Assembly: GCA_048213135.1 (NCBI GenBank)
Contig: PS015550.1
Span: 1-64,000, forward strand
Source: Reclinomonas americana ATCC 50394
Taxonomy: Eukaryota > Jakobida > Jakobea > Jakobida
Reading direction: 5' to 3'
Length of the DNA stretch: 64,000 bases
A program made the position numbers and the translations under genes. The notes under the pieces were generated by a model. It worked only from the letters and a program-made list of their open reading frames with translations. It did no database searches and had not been told where the DNA came from. Of this stretch, positions 22,491-35,100 are shown piece after piece (within the stretch, counting starts at the first letter, position 1; every line of letters starts with the position of its first letter).

Positions 22491-25400
22491 ATGGGTCAGA
22501 AGCAGTCTCGCAGTGGTGGTGCTGGCGGCCTGTACGCCGGCGATGGCTCCGCGCGAGTGGTCGACCTGCCGTGCACCGCCTTTGGCAGCTCACAACCTGT
22601 GCTGCTCGTCGGTCCCAACATGAATGACAATGCGATCATTGTGGTGCAGACGTTGCAGATTCGTTGCGTAGGGCGTTGCAAGAGAAGAGTGGGAGCAGTG
22701 CAGAGGGTGCGGGTGCATGCATGTGTCGCGGAATAACTGTTGTCTCTTATGTGAGAGAGAGAGGCGCACTTGCCTTGCATGGTGTTCTTGCGAGTGTGTA
22801 CAAGAGCGTGTGTCTGTCTCTCCCCCGCCGTCCGCCTGTGTGTGCGTGTGTGTGAGAGAGGGGAAGAGCGAGGACATGGCAATGACCGACCCCCCTTTCC
22901 ACTCTCACAGAGAAGCGCAAGACCGACGCGCAGCTCAAGTGGAAGACCACACTGACGCGCGAGGCGCTGTGTGCGACCATCTGCGAGGACAAGTACGTGG
23001 CGGTGGGATTTGGCGACGGAAGTGTCACAGTCTTTGAGGTTTGCATGCCTTCCGCATGCTGCTGTTGATGTGGAAGTGACACTGAGGTGCGCGCTCTGTG
23101 TGACAGCTGGAGGGTGGCAAGGAGATTGCCGTGCTGGCGGCTGCAGTGGCGTCTGGAGCACGTGCCCCGGCCATCACTGCCGTGTGTGCCGTGGACAAGT
23201 CGCGCATTCTCACTGGTGAGCGCGTCTCTCAAACGAAGCTCGTTTTTTGTGATTGATGTTTGATGCTGTGTGTCAGGTGGCACTGACGGACTTGTGCGTC
23301 TGTGGTCGGTGGATGAGAGCGCTCTGCTGCGACAATTCGCAGATACGGCGGCGATCTTGGCGGATACGGATCCCGCGGCGCCGGTCCCATCGCCCTCGTC
23401 GTCGTCTTCGTTGCCGCCGAGTGTGTCGGCTCTGAGCGTCTCTCGGGCGTACTTTACGGGTCCGCCGCAGATCTTTGTGTCGGCCGGCTACGACAATGGC
23501 AATGTGACGCAGTTTGATTTGGAGACGGGCGCGCAGGCAAGTCGCTGCCGCTCTGCCGACGAGGCGTGCACTCTCTTACTTATTGCCATGCAGACCGTGT
23601 CTCTGGGTGCTGGAGCCTCATCCGGACCGCGAGTCATCAGCTTGGCCACATACACCAGTGCCCGCTTGCTGTTGTTTTGCACCTCGGACGGCCTGCTGCA
23701 TGGGTGGAACCTCGAGGGCTCCCAGATCACGCAGAACATTGCGTATGCGGCGCTCAGTCTCGTGTACGTCACTACGGTCGACGGCGTGCTGGCGGCCGAC
23801 CGCGACGGCAATGTGTCGCTGATTCGGCGATCGGGTGATGGCCAGTCGCTGCATCTGGAGCGCGTGTGGAAGGTGGCCAGCAACATTGCCCTCACGCGAC
23901 TGGTGTACTCGGAGGCGTACGACGCGTGCTTCATTGCCGGTGGTGACATGTCGGTGCGCTTCGCCGTCAAGATGTTTGAGCTGGCCGGGCTCAACATTGA
24001 CGCGCTGCGGGGTGAGTTTTGCACAACTCGTCATTCCACCAACTAAATTCCAAGCTCTCACTGTGCATCCTCCCACGTGCAGTGTCTGCGGCCAAGGCCA
24101 GCACGTTGAGCGCTGATGAAGGTCGGTGATGGCGCACGCGAGAGAGATGCACTGTTGTTTGCACAAGAGACTGACGAGCAATGAGTTGCAGTTCACGATC
24201 TGGTGCATCAGCTGATCGCGCTCGGTTTGGAGCACGAGGTGGACGAGGAGGATGCCCTTACCGGTAGCATTCTGGGTGTGTGTGCATACTCCGTGCGCAC
24301 ATGTTGGTGTTTCCTCTGCCTCCTGACGTGTGAGTGCAGGCGCCATGTCGGAGGTGGAAGCCAAGGAGCTGTCCATGGGCAAAGTGTGCGACATTTTGGA
24401 CGAGCGCGCCAGCATGATTCCATCGCAGGCACCGCTTGCCGCCATCAGCGACTCGATTCGCGACGGTGTGCAACAGCTGAATGCAGAGCTCGGTCACTCG
24501 CTGCAACAGCACGTGGACGAGGCGGTGGCGGCGCGCTCCCGCATTGCCAAGCGCTACCATGCTCACCTCATTCCGACCTACGGCAAGGCGCAGCTGGAGT
24601 CGGCGCACAACTATCTCATGCAGGAGATGCTTGAGCGCCATCAACGCGAACTCGAGGAGTTGTCGGTAAGTGCTTCATTTTCTTATTTGCGGATGCTGTC
24701 GGAAGCTCACCCATGCATCTCGACAGGCTCACTGCAAGGAGGAGCTGCGACGCTTCGAAAGCGAGATTCCTGTGGCGCACGAGCAGGCGGCTGGCGAAAT
24801 GGATGCAGTGGTGCAGAATGCGGAGAAGCGGCGCCACCAGCTCGAGTCGCAGACTTGCACTCGACTCTTGTCGCTCCTCGACGAACGGCTATCGTACCCC
24901 AAGTTCAGCGCCCGCTACTTGATCGGTTGGTGTTCTGGCTGCGTGGAGGGTTGCTGTGTTTTTTTTTGTGTTGACGCCTTGTGTGTGCAGTGTGTCCCAT
25001 TGATTTCAAGCGACCGGAACTCGACGTGTACTGTGGCCTCGACACCGAGCAGTCGGAGCAGGTAACTGTCAGAATATACCCGGGCGAGCACTACCCACTC
25101 GAGCCCGTATTGCGCAACCACAGCGGCGTGCTGCAAGTGCGCGATGTGGTGTACCATTCGGGCAAGACGTACGTCATCCTCGAGCACGTGCGGGTGCGTC
25201 ACATCCCTTTTATTCATTGTCACTCGTGCGTAATGTGTGTTGCTGATGAGTGGTGACGTGCAGGAAACACTGGCGCAGTTCGTGGAGCGCATGACCGGTC
25301 CCTCCAGCAGCGACCGCCTCGACGAGGAGGTGGTGGCACGCATCACATTCTCAGTGTTGCGTCATTAATATTGCTCGTACTCTCGACTCGGACACGTCAC

Positions 25401-26558
25401 TTACACGCACGCATGCAGTTTGGACACGCTGGCCGCCTTGCACACAAACAAGGTGACCCACCGCGACATTCGGCCGTCGCACATTTTCCTGGCGGGCTCC
25501 GAGCGTGAGCCGGAAGTCAAGCTGCTGCACGTGGGTCTTCGCGCCGCACTCACCGGTCTGGAGGCCACCGAGTTCAACACGGTAGGCGACCGTGATGCCC
25601 GCCGTCACCGTGTTCCCAATGCGCACCTCATTCGCGTGTATGCCGGCGCAGATTTTTGGCGCTCCAGAGCTGCTGCTCTGCCGCATGATGTACGACAGCG
25701 ATATTTGGGCGGCCGGCATGGTCATTCTGTCGATGTTGCAGAGTCGGGGTCAGCGTCAGGAGCCGCTGTTGTTGGGCGACCGCACCAGCATCTTCCGTGC
25801 CATGTTCCAGGTGCGTGGGACACTTTTCGGCCGCTTCGTGTGTCGGTGCGGTTTCTGATTTTCTGTCTGTGGTGCAGCTGCTGTCTGTGTCCGGCGATGA
25901 AGCGTATCACTTTTCAAAGAACTGCGGACTCACCGACGAGGATGCCGACAAGTATGCGCAAGTTGCCGACGCGGAATCGGCCAAGTCCGCTCACCGCCTG
26001 CGTGACGTGCGTGTGTCGGAACAGTGTCGGACGCGACCCTTCACGCGTTGTTCATCTATCTATCGGTACAGGTCATTGAGGGCGCATCGGCACGCGGTAT
26101 CGACGTGGTGCTCATGATGCTGGCGTTCTTGCCGGAGAAGCGGTGAGCTCGCGCGGCATTTGACGTCGCACCGTGGTGAATGGTCTCTAATATTGTTGAT
26201 GCTCTCGTCAGTGCGACGCTGCACGAAGCCATGCAGCACTCGTTCTTCTCGCAGTTCAATCTGGTACCCAAGACGCCGGCACTCCCGCCACGCGCGGCTG
26301 TGGCGACCACATTTAGTTGCGTGCAAGTGTCTCTTTCGCTTTGCAGTCGTCACGCTGAAAGAAGGATTTGCAGCTCGCGCTGTGCCTGCCGTGGCCGTCG
26401 CTGCCCCGCCACCGCCCGCTGCTGCTGCTGCGCCTGCGGTTGCCGTGGCCGCCCCACCAGCTGCTGCTGCTGCTGCTGCTGCTCCTGCTGCTGCTTATCC
26501 GTCTCCTCCACCCGCCCCGCCCGCTGTGGCTGTTGCTGTGGCGTCACCGCCAGTGGCC
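22491..26558 (+). CDS. WD40 / coiled-coil / pseudokinase protein, 3' end lost in gap
   Basis: Begins MGQKQSR, a fit to the N-myristoylation pattern (Gly2, Ser6). WD40-like blades follow (VAVGFGDGSVTVFE, TGGTDGLVRLWS, FVSAGYDNGNVTQFD, LLHGWNLEG). Next is a long helical coiled-coil region (about 24330-24900; ELEELS, HCKEELRRFESE). The C-terminal part is kinase-like but degenerate: VAIK lysine appears as VTVR, HRDIRPSHIFL has His where Asn is expected, and DFG is replaced by HVG; GAPELLL fits the APE position. An Ala/Pro-rich tail runs into the gap at 26559. Phase is kept across all introns joining the parts, including GTTGCG introns 22663-22910 and 25356-25418. The likely role is a membrane-attached scaffold rather than an active kinase. 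Confidence 0.75.
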
Positions 26559-27268
26559 NNNNNNNNNNNNNNNNNNNNNNNNNNNNNNNNNNNNNNNNNN
26601 NNNNNNNNNNNNNNNNNNNNNNNNNNNNNNNNNNNNNNNNNNNNNNNNNNNNNNNNNNNNNNNNNNNNNNNNNNNNNNNNNNNNNNNNNNNNNNNNNNNN
26701 NNNNNNNNNNNNNNNNNNNNNNNNNNNNNNNNNNNNNNNNNNNNNNNNNNNNNNNNNNNNNNNNNNNNNNNNNNNNNNNNNNNNNNNNNNNNNNNNNNNN
26801 NNNNNNNNNNNNNNNNNNNNNNNNNNNNNNNNNNNNNNNNNNNNNNNNNNNNNNNNNNNNNNNNNNNNNNNNNNNNNNNNNNNNNNNNNNNNNNNNNNNN
26901 NNNNNNNNNNNNNNNNNNNNNNNNNNNNNNNNNNNNNNNNNNNNNNNNNNNNNNNNNNNNNNNNNNNNNNNNNNNNNNNNNNNNNNNNNNNNNNNNNNNN
27001 NNNNNNNNNNNNNNNNNNNNNNNNNNNNNNNNNNNNNNNNNNNNNNNNNNNNNNNNNNNNNNNNNNNNNNNNNNNNNNNNNNNNNNNNNNNNNNNNNNNN
27101 NNNNNNNNNNNNNNNNNNNNNNNNNNNNNNNNNNNNNNNNNNNNNNNNNNNNNNNNNNNNNNNNNNNNNNNNNNNNNNNNNNNNNNNNNNNNNNNNNNNN
27201 NNNNNNNNNNNNNNNNNNNNNNNNNNNNNNNNNNNNNNNNNNNNNNNNNNNNNNNNNNNNNNNNNNNN
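26559..27268. other. Assembly gap (710 N) between convergent genes
   Basis: A run of N. By protein alignment with paralogues it should contain the last exon of the WD40/pseudokinase gene (plus) and roughly the last 35 codons of the first ABCA gene (minus). Confidence 0.99.
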
Positions 27269-30200
27269 AGTGAAGCGGCAGTGGAATGTGAAGAGGAGGA
27301 GCCACGCAACATCGAATACCGACTGTCCCGCTGATCTCTTGACGACGGTGACGCCGTCGAAACTCTCCTCCACGAACCTACACGGAAAGGAGTGAGAAAT
27401 GGATCACACAGAAACAAGCGCGGTATTTGCTGGACGCACGCTTCCAGCGCGCCCTGGAACTCCACATCGCACGAAGTGGTCATCTTGAAGCCACCGCCCA
27501 GACGCTCCTTGAGCTGATGAGGTGACATGCGATGAGCTAAACCCGAGGCAAGCAGAGGAGTGAGCGAGAAACAGAGACACACCTGCGGCCCGTTGCCGAG
27601 ACATCGCAAACGACCCTGCGCCATGATGCCGACACGAGCTGCGAGAGAGAGAGAGAGGACGGTTAGTGGGATGAGGGGGGAAAGCGTCGCTAGCTGGGGA
27701 CGCAACTGCACAAGTGCTCGGCCTCCTCCATCGAGTGCGTGGTGCTGCGGAATGCGAGTGAGCGATCAGTGCACCACAGGAGGGGGACTTGTGTGAAGCA
27801 GGCAGACGCACAGCATAATGGCCTGCCCAGCTCGCTGGCATGCACGGATGGCGGACCACACTTGCTGCCGAGACGATGGATCCAAGCCCTGCAAGCAGGA
27901 TTGTCAGTCACTGAAAAGCTGCATGGACATCCACAGCGCGGTACGCACAGTTGTTGGCTCGTCGCACAGCATAATCTGTTGCACGCAAGGGTCAGATCGA
28001 TTACGACACAAGAAAACATCATCATCAGTCGCGCGCAACTTTCGGATTGCCAGTCATGCCGATGGCGACGCAGAGTCGTCGCTTCATACCGCCACTATAG
28101 TTCCGCGATAGCTTATTGCGAACTTCCCACAGATCCACACTTCGGAGTCGGTTAACAATTTCCACACCAAGTGCCGGCCCTGTGTTGTCGAGCACCAAAC
28201 ACATGAGGCTCGCACGACTGCGTGTCCCTGAAAGCACGACTGCAGACTCACCGTGATAGCCCTTTAGCCTCGCGAAAAAGGCAATATGCTCCTCTGCGGT
28301 CAGCGTCGGCCACAAGATATTGTGCTGCGCAGTGCGTGTGTGTGAGAAAAGGAGATATTTGCTGTCGCCCCTGGGGAGAGAAAAAACACAAGGCAAACCT
28401 GTGTGCACACGCCCAGCAGCTGGTAAATCTTGTCGGTTCCGCGCTTAATGTCGTGGCCGTTCATGAAAATGGCACCCGAGTCGGCAGGGAAGAGGCCGGC
28501 GATCATGTTGAGGAGAGTGGTCTTGCCGGCGCCGTTGTGGCCCAACAAACCAAAGCACTCGCCAGGCTTCACCTGCAGTGAAAAGTCGGTCACCGCCTGC
28601 CGATGTGCTCCCTGCGCGTGAGTCGATGACAGAGTGAGTGGAGAGATTAAAGGCAGCGTGCGCGCGAACCACAACCCCCGACGCAACCGAGTACTGCTTG
28701 CACACATCTCGCACTGTGATGCCGCGCCGAGATCGACGACTGTACGCCCGTTTTCTCTCATCGGCCACATCGATGGGCATCAGCGGCTCCTCGTCAATGG
28801 CCTGCTCCTCGACGTCGCTCTCAAAGGAACGCTGATACGGGAGAAAGGTGTAAATGCCACGCCTTGATTCGACGACCACTGGCAAGCGAGCACGCAACTG
28901 GCGAGAGCTGCGAAGGGGAGCTCGCTCGACTGGGAATGTCGTCGAGCTCCATGTCATCACCACTGTCTGAGTCCGCATCGTCGCCGTCGCAGCAGGAGCA
29001 GCAAAAGTCGCGAGAGCACAGGAAGCATGGATGTTTGGGGAGACCGACAGCGCCAAAAATCACCTGTGGAAATATTGTCATACGCCGGGGGGAAACTCAC
29101 AGCGATCCACGCGTCACGAACCTGCTCCGTGTACCAAGCGAGAATCAAGTACACCAGCGCCCACGCCCCCAGGTAGACGTACGTCGATCCGAGTCCAGAC
29201 GACCAAATGTCGCCCACTTGAATGCCGGTGGAGTAGTTTGCCGTGGCGCGGCTTAACCGGAGGAGTCCCCTGGTAACACAACGAGTAAGTGAGTAGCAAA
29301 TCCTCGCGTGGGCAGAGACAATCGACAAGAACTAAACGCACCGCACAAAAGCAAACGTCGGAATCATGCTGGTGACGAATTCAGCCGAGAATGGCGACGA
29401 TTCTTGTCGGGCGAGCCATGTCGAGTTGACCACCGTGGCCACCATCACGAGCGGCAGTAGAATCATGAAGCCCACCACTACAAAGAGAACACCGCTAATG
29501 TCAGTACCGCGCTCATTCGCTCTTTGTGATCACGTGTGCACTACGCACCAAAAGCGCTGTTCTGCGTCTGGAATAGTGTGGAGATGAAAAAACTAAAGGC
29601 GACCAGCGCCAGTCCCCACGCCAGAAACAGGATGACGTAGGCGGGGATGGAGTTCTGCGTGAAGAATCGGAACCGTAATACGCCGCCCATTGCCAGCAGA
29701 ATGACCAGCTGCAGCAGATAGAAGGTGTAGTCCCACAAGAAGCTGACGCTCCAATAGAGACTCGGTCTGAGTCCCATGAGGCGCATCAAGTAGCGAAGCT
29801 TGTGCTCCTTTTCTTGTGCCAATGTCTGTGGGCAGACGGGCAAGTGGTGAGAATCAACGCAAGCAATACAAGTAGCAGAGCGCACAACGCACCCCCATGA
29901 ACACCGGGAACAGCATGTGCAGAATCAAGGCCTGCGCGGTGAAGAAGAAAGGAGGTAAGAAGGGAGGAGCGTGGGGGTGATCGCGGGAGAAGGTGGCGCG
30001 CAACGTAGTAAAACACTTCGACGAATGCCACAATGTCGAACCGCGCGTCGTCGTCGGCATTCGTGGGGAACCGCTTCAGAGCTGTTGATGTGTGTGCGTC
30101 ACGAGTCAGCAAGCCTCAGATGCACACGTAAACACACGAGAAAGAGCTCCACGGAACTGGTCTTGAGCGAGCCTGACGAGTCCTTGGCCAGCTTGAACAT

Positions 30201-31435
30201 GGCATCGTCGAGCAGGTGTATCGTCGGCAGCACGTTGCTCACGTTGGCGTTGGCGAGAAACTGTGAGCTGACGTGCGAGTATGCGACACTGGAGTTGTAA
30301 AAGACGGTGTAGTCGAGCGCCGCAGTGATGCTGTTGACATCGTTGAACTGGAGGCCGAGAAGCGTCGACTGCGACGTCCCAAAGTTGGAGAAAAGCTGCG
30401 AGTCGACCGTGGCCTTGTCGGTGTAACTCGTCGACCGTGCCGTGACAGAGGTGCTGGCGGGCGCAAAACTGCGATACGCTTGAATCTGTCGAACGGGCAA
30501 GGATGAGCTCGAGCGCACAGATCACCATTGTCCACCACGAATGCGTGCACGCAACAGCCAGCTTCGTGAAATCCATGGCGCCCAGCAAGCCGAGCGACAC
30601 AGAGGGCGACGACGTGTAATCGAACGAGCCTACCGCCGTGGAGATCGATAATGGTGTCACCACCGGCACTTCGGGGGAGTACACAGGCGCCGTCGTTCGT
30701 GTATCGGTACGTGGTAAACTGCGCAGCAATCACCGTGAGCACGCGCGACTCTTTTCCCCCGCCCCCCTAGCTGCTACCACAACGGCGATCCGCAACTAGA
30801 GCGTCGACTTCTCCACCACTGGCGACGCGTTGCCATTGAAATCGGTCACCGACCGATTCATCAACAGTTGCGCACCAAACAACAGCAGCATCTGCACCGG
30901 CGGGGAGTGAGCACTTTCCTTGACACCCACGTCCATACACAACATACGCATTGTACGCACCAACAACACCGGCGTCAACAGGACGCACCAATTCGCACAT
31001 GTGGCCTGGTGCACGTTTGTCAGCACACAACGAATGACATACAGAGAGAAACACGACAACCCGCACACTCAACTCTCTTCTGTACATGCCAGCTCTTGGC
31101 CAACAAGGCAGCCACCTGCATCCGCGCACTGCCCGGCTTGACGTACTTTCTTCGGAGCAACTCATCGTTCTCCTGCTTCCCATCTTTGGCGTAGGCAATC
31201 GACGGCGCCACCGTCGACCGACCAAGCCCATCCGGCGTCGTCAACTGCACCGTCTCCTTGTACGCCGGTCGTAGTCTCCAATCGCCCTCGCGTCCGTGAC
31301 GCAAACGCTGCCGTTCATCCGCCGAGCTGCTCACCTCATCGTCGTCACTGCGCGAGGCCGTATTCGACGAGGGCGGATCGCGGAAATCAATCTCTGTCAA
31401 CGCCACTGCGCGTGGCGGTTGTACTGCTGACGCCC

Positions 31436-31466
<31 letters not shown>

Positions 31467-31721
31467 AGGTTGTGTGCTGAGTGGCGACAGTGCCAGCACT
31501 CCGCGACGACCGCGTGGTCGCAAGAATGCACTGTCTCCGCCTGCTGCTCCTGTTCCCTCAGCATTCATCGGTTCTTGATGGTAGGTGACGATTGGTGGAG
31601 GCGAGGTGGACGAGGAGGAGGAGTTGCTGTCGCCACGTCGACGGCTGAATCGGCGAGAAAAGTGTGCAACGAGAGGACTGGGCGGAGGCGATGAAGGTGG
31701 AGGTGGAGGTGGCGAAGACAT
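27269..31721 (-). CDS. ABCA-family half-transporter A, 3' end lost in gap
   Basis: Single membrane domain plus single nucleotide-binding domain, the half-size ABCA layout. The start at 31721 opens a Pro/Ser/Ala-rich cytosolic tail of about 200 residues with an Ala run. KSWHVQKR then leads into the first helix, a large extracellular loop (about 30660-30160), a helix cluster (about 29940-29150), a Cys-rich segment (CFLCSRDFCCSCC, near 29000) followed by an acidic run, and the ATPase: Walker A GHNGAGKTTL, signature [10 protein letters not shown], Walker B end LCDEPTTG and H-loop [12 protein letters not shown]. The last visible residues KRSAGQSVFD stop at a GTTGCG donor beside the gap. Seven introns use GTTGCG. 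ABCA proteins move lipids; the substrate here is unknown. Confidence 0.88.
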
Positions 31722-32100
31722 GTAAGGATCCTCCCTGCGCTTCCTTGCTCACTTGCTCACACGCACGCACACCCTGCAGATGTGTGTGTGTCTGTGTGTG
31801 GTGTGGGTGTGGGTGTGCGTCGCGGATGCGTCTCAGGTGTGATGTTGTTTTGGTCGGTTGGAGGTTCGGACATTTTCCTTTGGCAGAAACCGGACAGAGG
31901 TTCGATATGTGGCGAAGGGAAAGGTTTGGGAGAGCGGGCAAGTGTGTGTTCATATTGCAGAGGAGGAGAGAGTGTGTGTGCGCGCACGCATCCCCAGCTG
32001 TGATCTGACGAGAAATGTGTCGTGTCCGGATGTTGCATGATTTTCCCACACTTTCCTTTGCAACACACACACAAGGGATTCATTGTGACTCTTGCAAGCT
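31722..32100. other. Intergenic region between tandem ABCA genes
   Basis: These 379 bases hold the promoter of ABCA half-transporter A and the 3' UTR of half-transporter B, both on the minus strand. A GT-rich tract lies at 31780-31820. I see no other gene. Confidence 0.6.
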
Positions 32101-35100
32101 CTAAAATGTGCGGCCCGTCACCATGCCGACATTCAAAAATACGTCTTCGAGAGCTGCAATGCGGGGAGGGAAAAAAAAGTCAGTCAGCGTGCGTGTGCTC
32201 GGCGGACGGTGGTGCGCGCCACACGCAACTTGTCTCGGTGAGGCCCCAGTCGCGAATGTTCAAGTCTGCGCGTCTCGACTCCATGGTCTCGAATACGTGC
32301 GCCAGCTGCGAACGATGTACGGGGAACTGTGCACGGCGTGTGAGCGAGGCATGACGAAGAGCGGCGGCGGCGGAGGAGATGGCGCAACGGAGAAGATGCT
32401 TTGACCGGCCGAGCGCTTCATGAGCTGCGAGCCGGGGAACGTGGTCTGCACAAACCTGCGCGTGCGACACAGTATGTGGGCAGTGAGAATTGTACGCACA
32501 TGCACGCTTGTGATGTGAGCGACGCAACTCCTCCAGCGCCGACTGCTGGTTAATGTCGCCACACGAGGTGGTCATCTTGTAGCCGTTGCCGTAGCGCTCC
32601 TTGAGCTGTGTGCACGCGAATGGAGAACAAAGTGAGCGCGAAGTGAGGAGAGGGAGATAGAAAGGGGAGGCGTGTTACCTGCGCCGAGTGGCCGACACAG
32701 CGGAGGCGACTCTCGGCCATGATGCCAATGCGATCTGCACGAGGAGTGTTGAGTCAGGCGCGGCACGTTTATGAAGAGGGGCAAGTGTAATTAACAACGC
32801 ACTGCACAGGGTCTCTGCTTCCTCCATGGAGTGCGTGGTGCTGCAGTGGAGTATCACGCAAGTCAGTCTCCACCACAATAATGCGTGGTTGTCATGCAGA
32901 CGCACAGAATAATTGCGCGACCGGCTTGCTGCGACTCTTTGAGGGCTTTCCATACTTGTTGTCTGCTGTATGGATCCAGGCCCTGCGCGCAGAGTGTGGA
33001 GGAGTGAGCGACGGAAGGATTCGAGACGCACAGGAATGAGGAGACGCACCGTCGTCGGCTCGTCGCACAATTGAACCTGAATTTTGACAGGAGACATGGT
33101 GAGAGACTGAGAGGACACGAGCAGCTGCGACACTTGTACCCTCTTACCTTCGGGTTGCCCGACATGCTGATCGCCACCGACAGGCGGCGCCGCATACCCC
33201 CACTGTATTGGCGTGAGAGTTTGTTGCGGGCGTCCCACAGGTCGACACTGCGCAGGCGATCGGCCACCTCGTTGTCCACGTCGGAACCTGTGGAGCAAGT
33301 TAGTGACGTGGCGGCTCGATGGGGCAGTCGCCGCACGCACCTTGAAGGCCCTTGAGGCGCGCAAAAAAGGCAATATGCTCGGCGCCGGTGAGCGTCGGCC
33401 ACAAGATGTCGTACTGAGTGAGAGAGAGAGAGGTGTGAGATGCGCCACTGGTGTGCAATGTGGATAAAGGAACATACCTGAGTGCACACACCGAGCACTT
33501 GATACACATGATCCATGTGCACGCCTACTCTGTGACCGTCGAGCAATGCCGAGCCCGAATCGCCGGCGAATTCGCCAGCAACGATGCTGATAAGCGTCGT
33601 CTTGCCAGCGCCATTGTGACCCAGCAGACTGCGGGAGAGTGACTGGTGAGTATGTAGATAGGCACGTGTGCATTTTTCGTGACCGCGCACCCAAAGCACT
33701 CTCCCTGCGCACAAATAACACGAGTCAAAATACAAGATACACAATTATTTCATCAACTGGCAGCGACGCACCGGCTCCACATGCAGGGCGACGTTGGTGA
33801 CTGCCGGATGGGATGCGCCCGGGTACGTCTTACAGACGTCGCGCACGCTGATGCCACGATGTGAGCACATGCGGTCGAATGCGCGTCGGCGTTCCTCGAT
33901 CACGTCGGCACCCTCTCTCGGCTGACCGCGGTGTTCCAGGTCGTCACTCGGTGGCTGGCGAGGACATTTAGGAGATACAGCATAAGTGAGTAGATGTGGG
34001 AATGAACACAACTGCATTCAGCGGCATCATGCGGTGCTGCGACGCGGCCAGATCGCGCATCTCCATGGCCTCGTCGTCGGAATCGTCGACGCGAACACCC
34101 TTGTCACAGCAACAGCACCAGCAGGAGCGGCAAAAGTCCTTCTTGCACATGAAGCAGGCCGATCTTGGCAGGCCGGCGCCCGTCGGGAACACCTGTGGGC
34201 GCGCAGGACGATGAGCAATCCGAAGATGGACGGGATTTCAGTGACACACGCACACACGCGCGCGCATACCTGCTCCATGTACCACGTGAGGACGAGGTAA
34301 ATAATGGACCACACCAGGAGGTAGCCGTAGACTGCGGCCAGACCCGACGACCCAATCTGACCGCGCTTGATTCCCGGACCAAAGTTCTCGGTCTCGCCGT
34401 TCAGGCGCTGCAGACCACTGTGTGGACGAACGGAGGGACGCGGTGAGGGCGCAAGTTAATGCGGTCAAACACGAGGTAAACTCGCCGCACCGAATGAATG
34501 CAAACGTGGGAATGATGCTGGTGAAGAACTCGGCGTAGAATGGCGACGTGGAGGGGTTGTTGAGGAAGGTGTCGTTGACAATCGTGGCCACCAGCACCAG
34601 GGGCAGCAGGATAATGTAGCCCACCACTGCGCACACACACACACGCACAAGTGGGATGAGCGCGAGCTGCAGAGAAACACCGGCTCTGCGCCACACTTAC
34701 CGAGTGCGGTGTACTGCTTTCTGAAAAACGTGGACACGAAGAAACTGAAGGAGACCAGCGCCAAGCCCCAGAATATAAAGAGTAATATATAGCTGATGGC
34801 GATGTTCTGCGTGAAGAAGCGGAAGCGCAGGATGCCGCCGACCAGCATGAGCAGGAACGCTTGCAGGAGGTAAAACACGAAATCCCAGCCAAAGCTGACA
34901 GCCCAGTAGATGAACGGCCGCAGGCCCATCAGGCGCATAATGTACCGCAGTCGATGTTCGCGCTCTTGAGCGAGCGTCTGCACAGCACGTGTGAGAGCTA
35001 AGACAGGAGAGGGTGTGGGATGTGGAAGAGGAGGGACGCACCGCCATGAACACGGGAAACAGGAGGTGCATGATCAGGGCCTGGTATGTAAGACGGGTGG

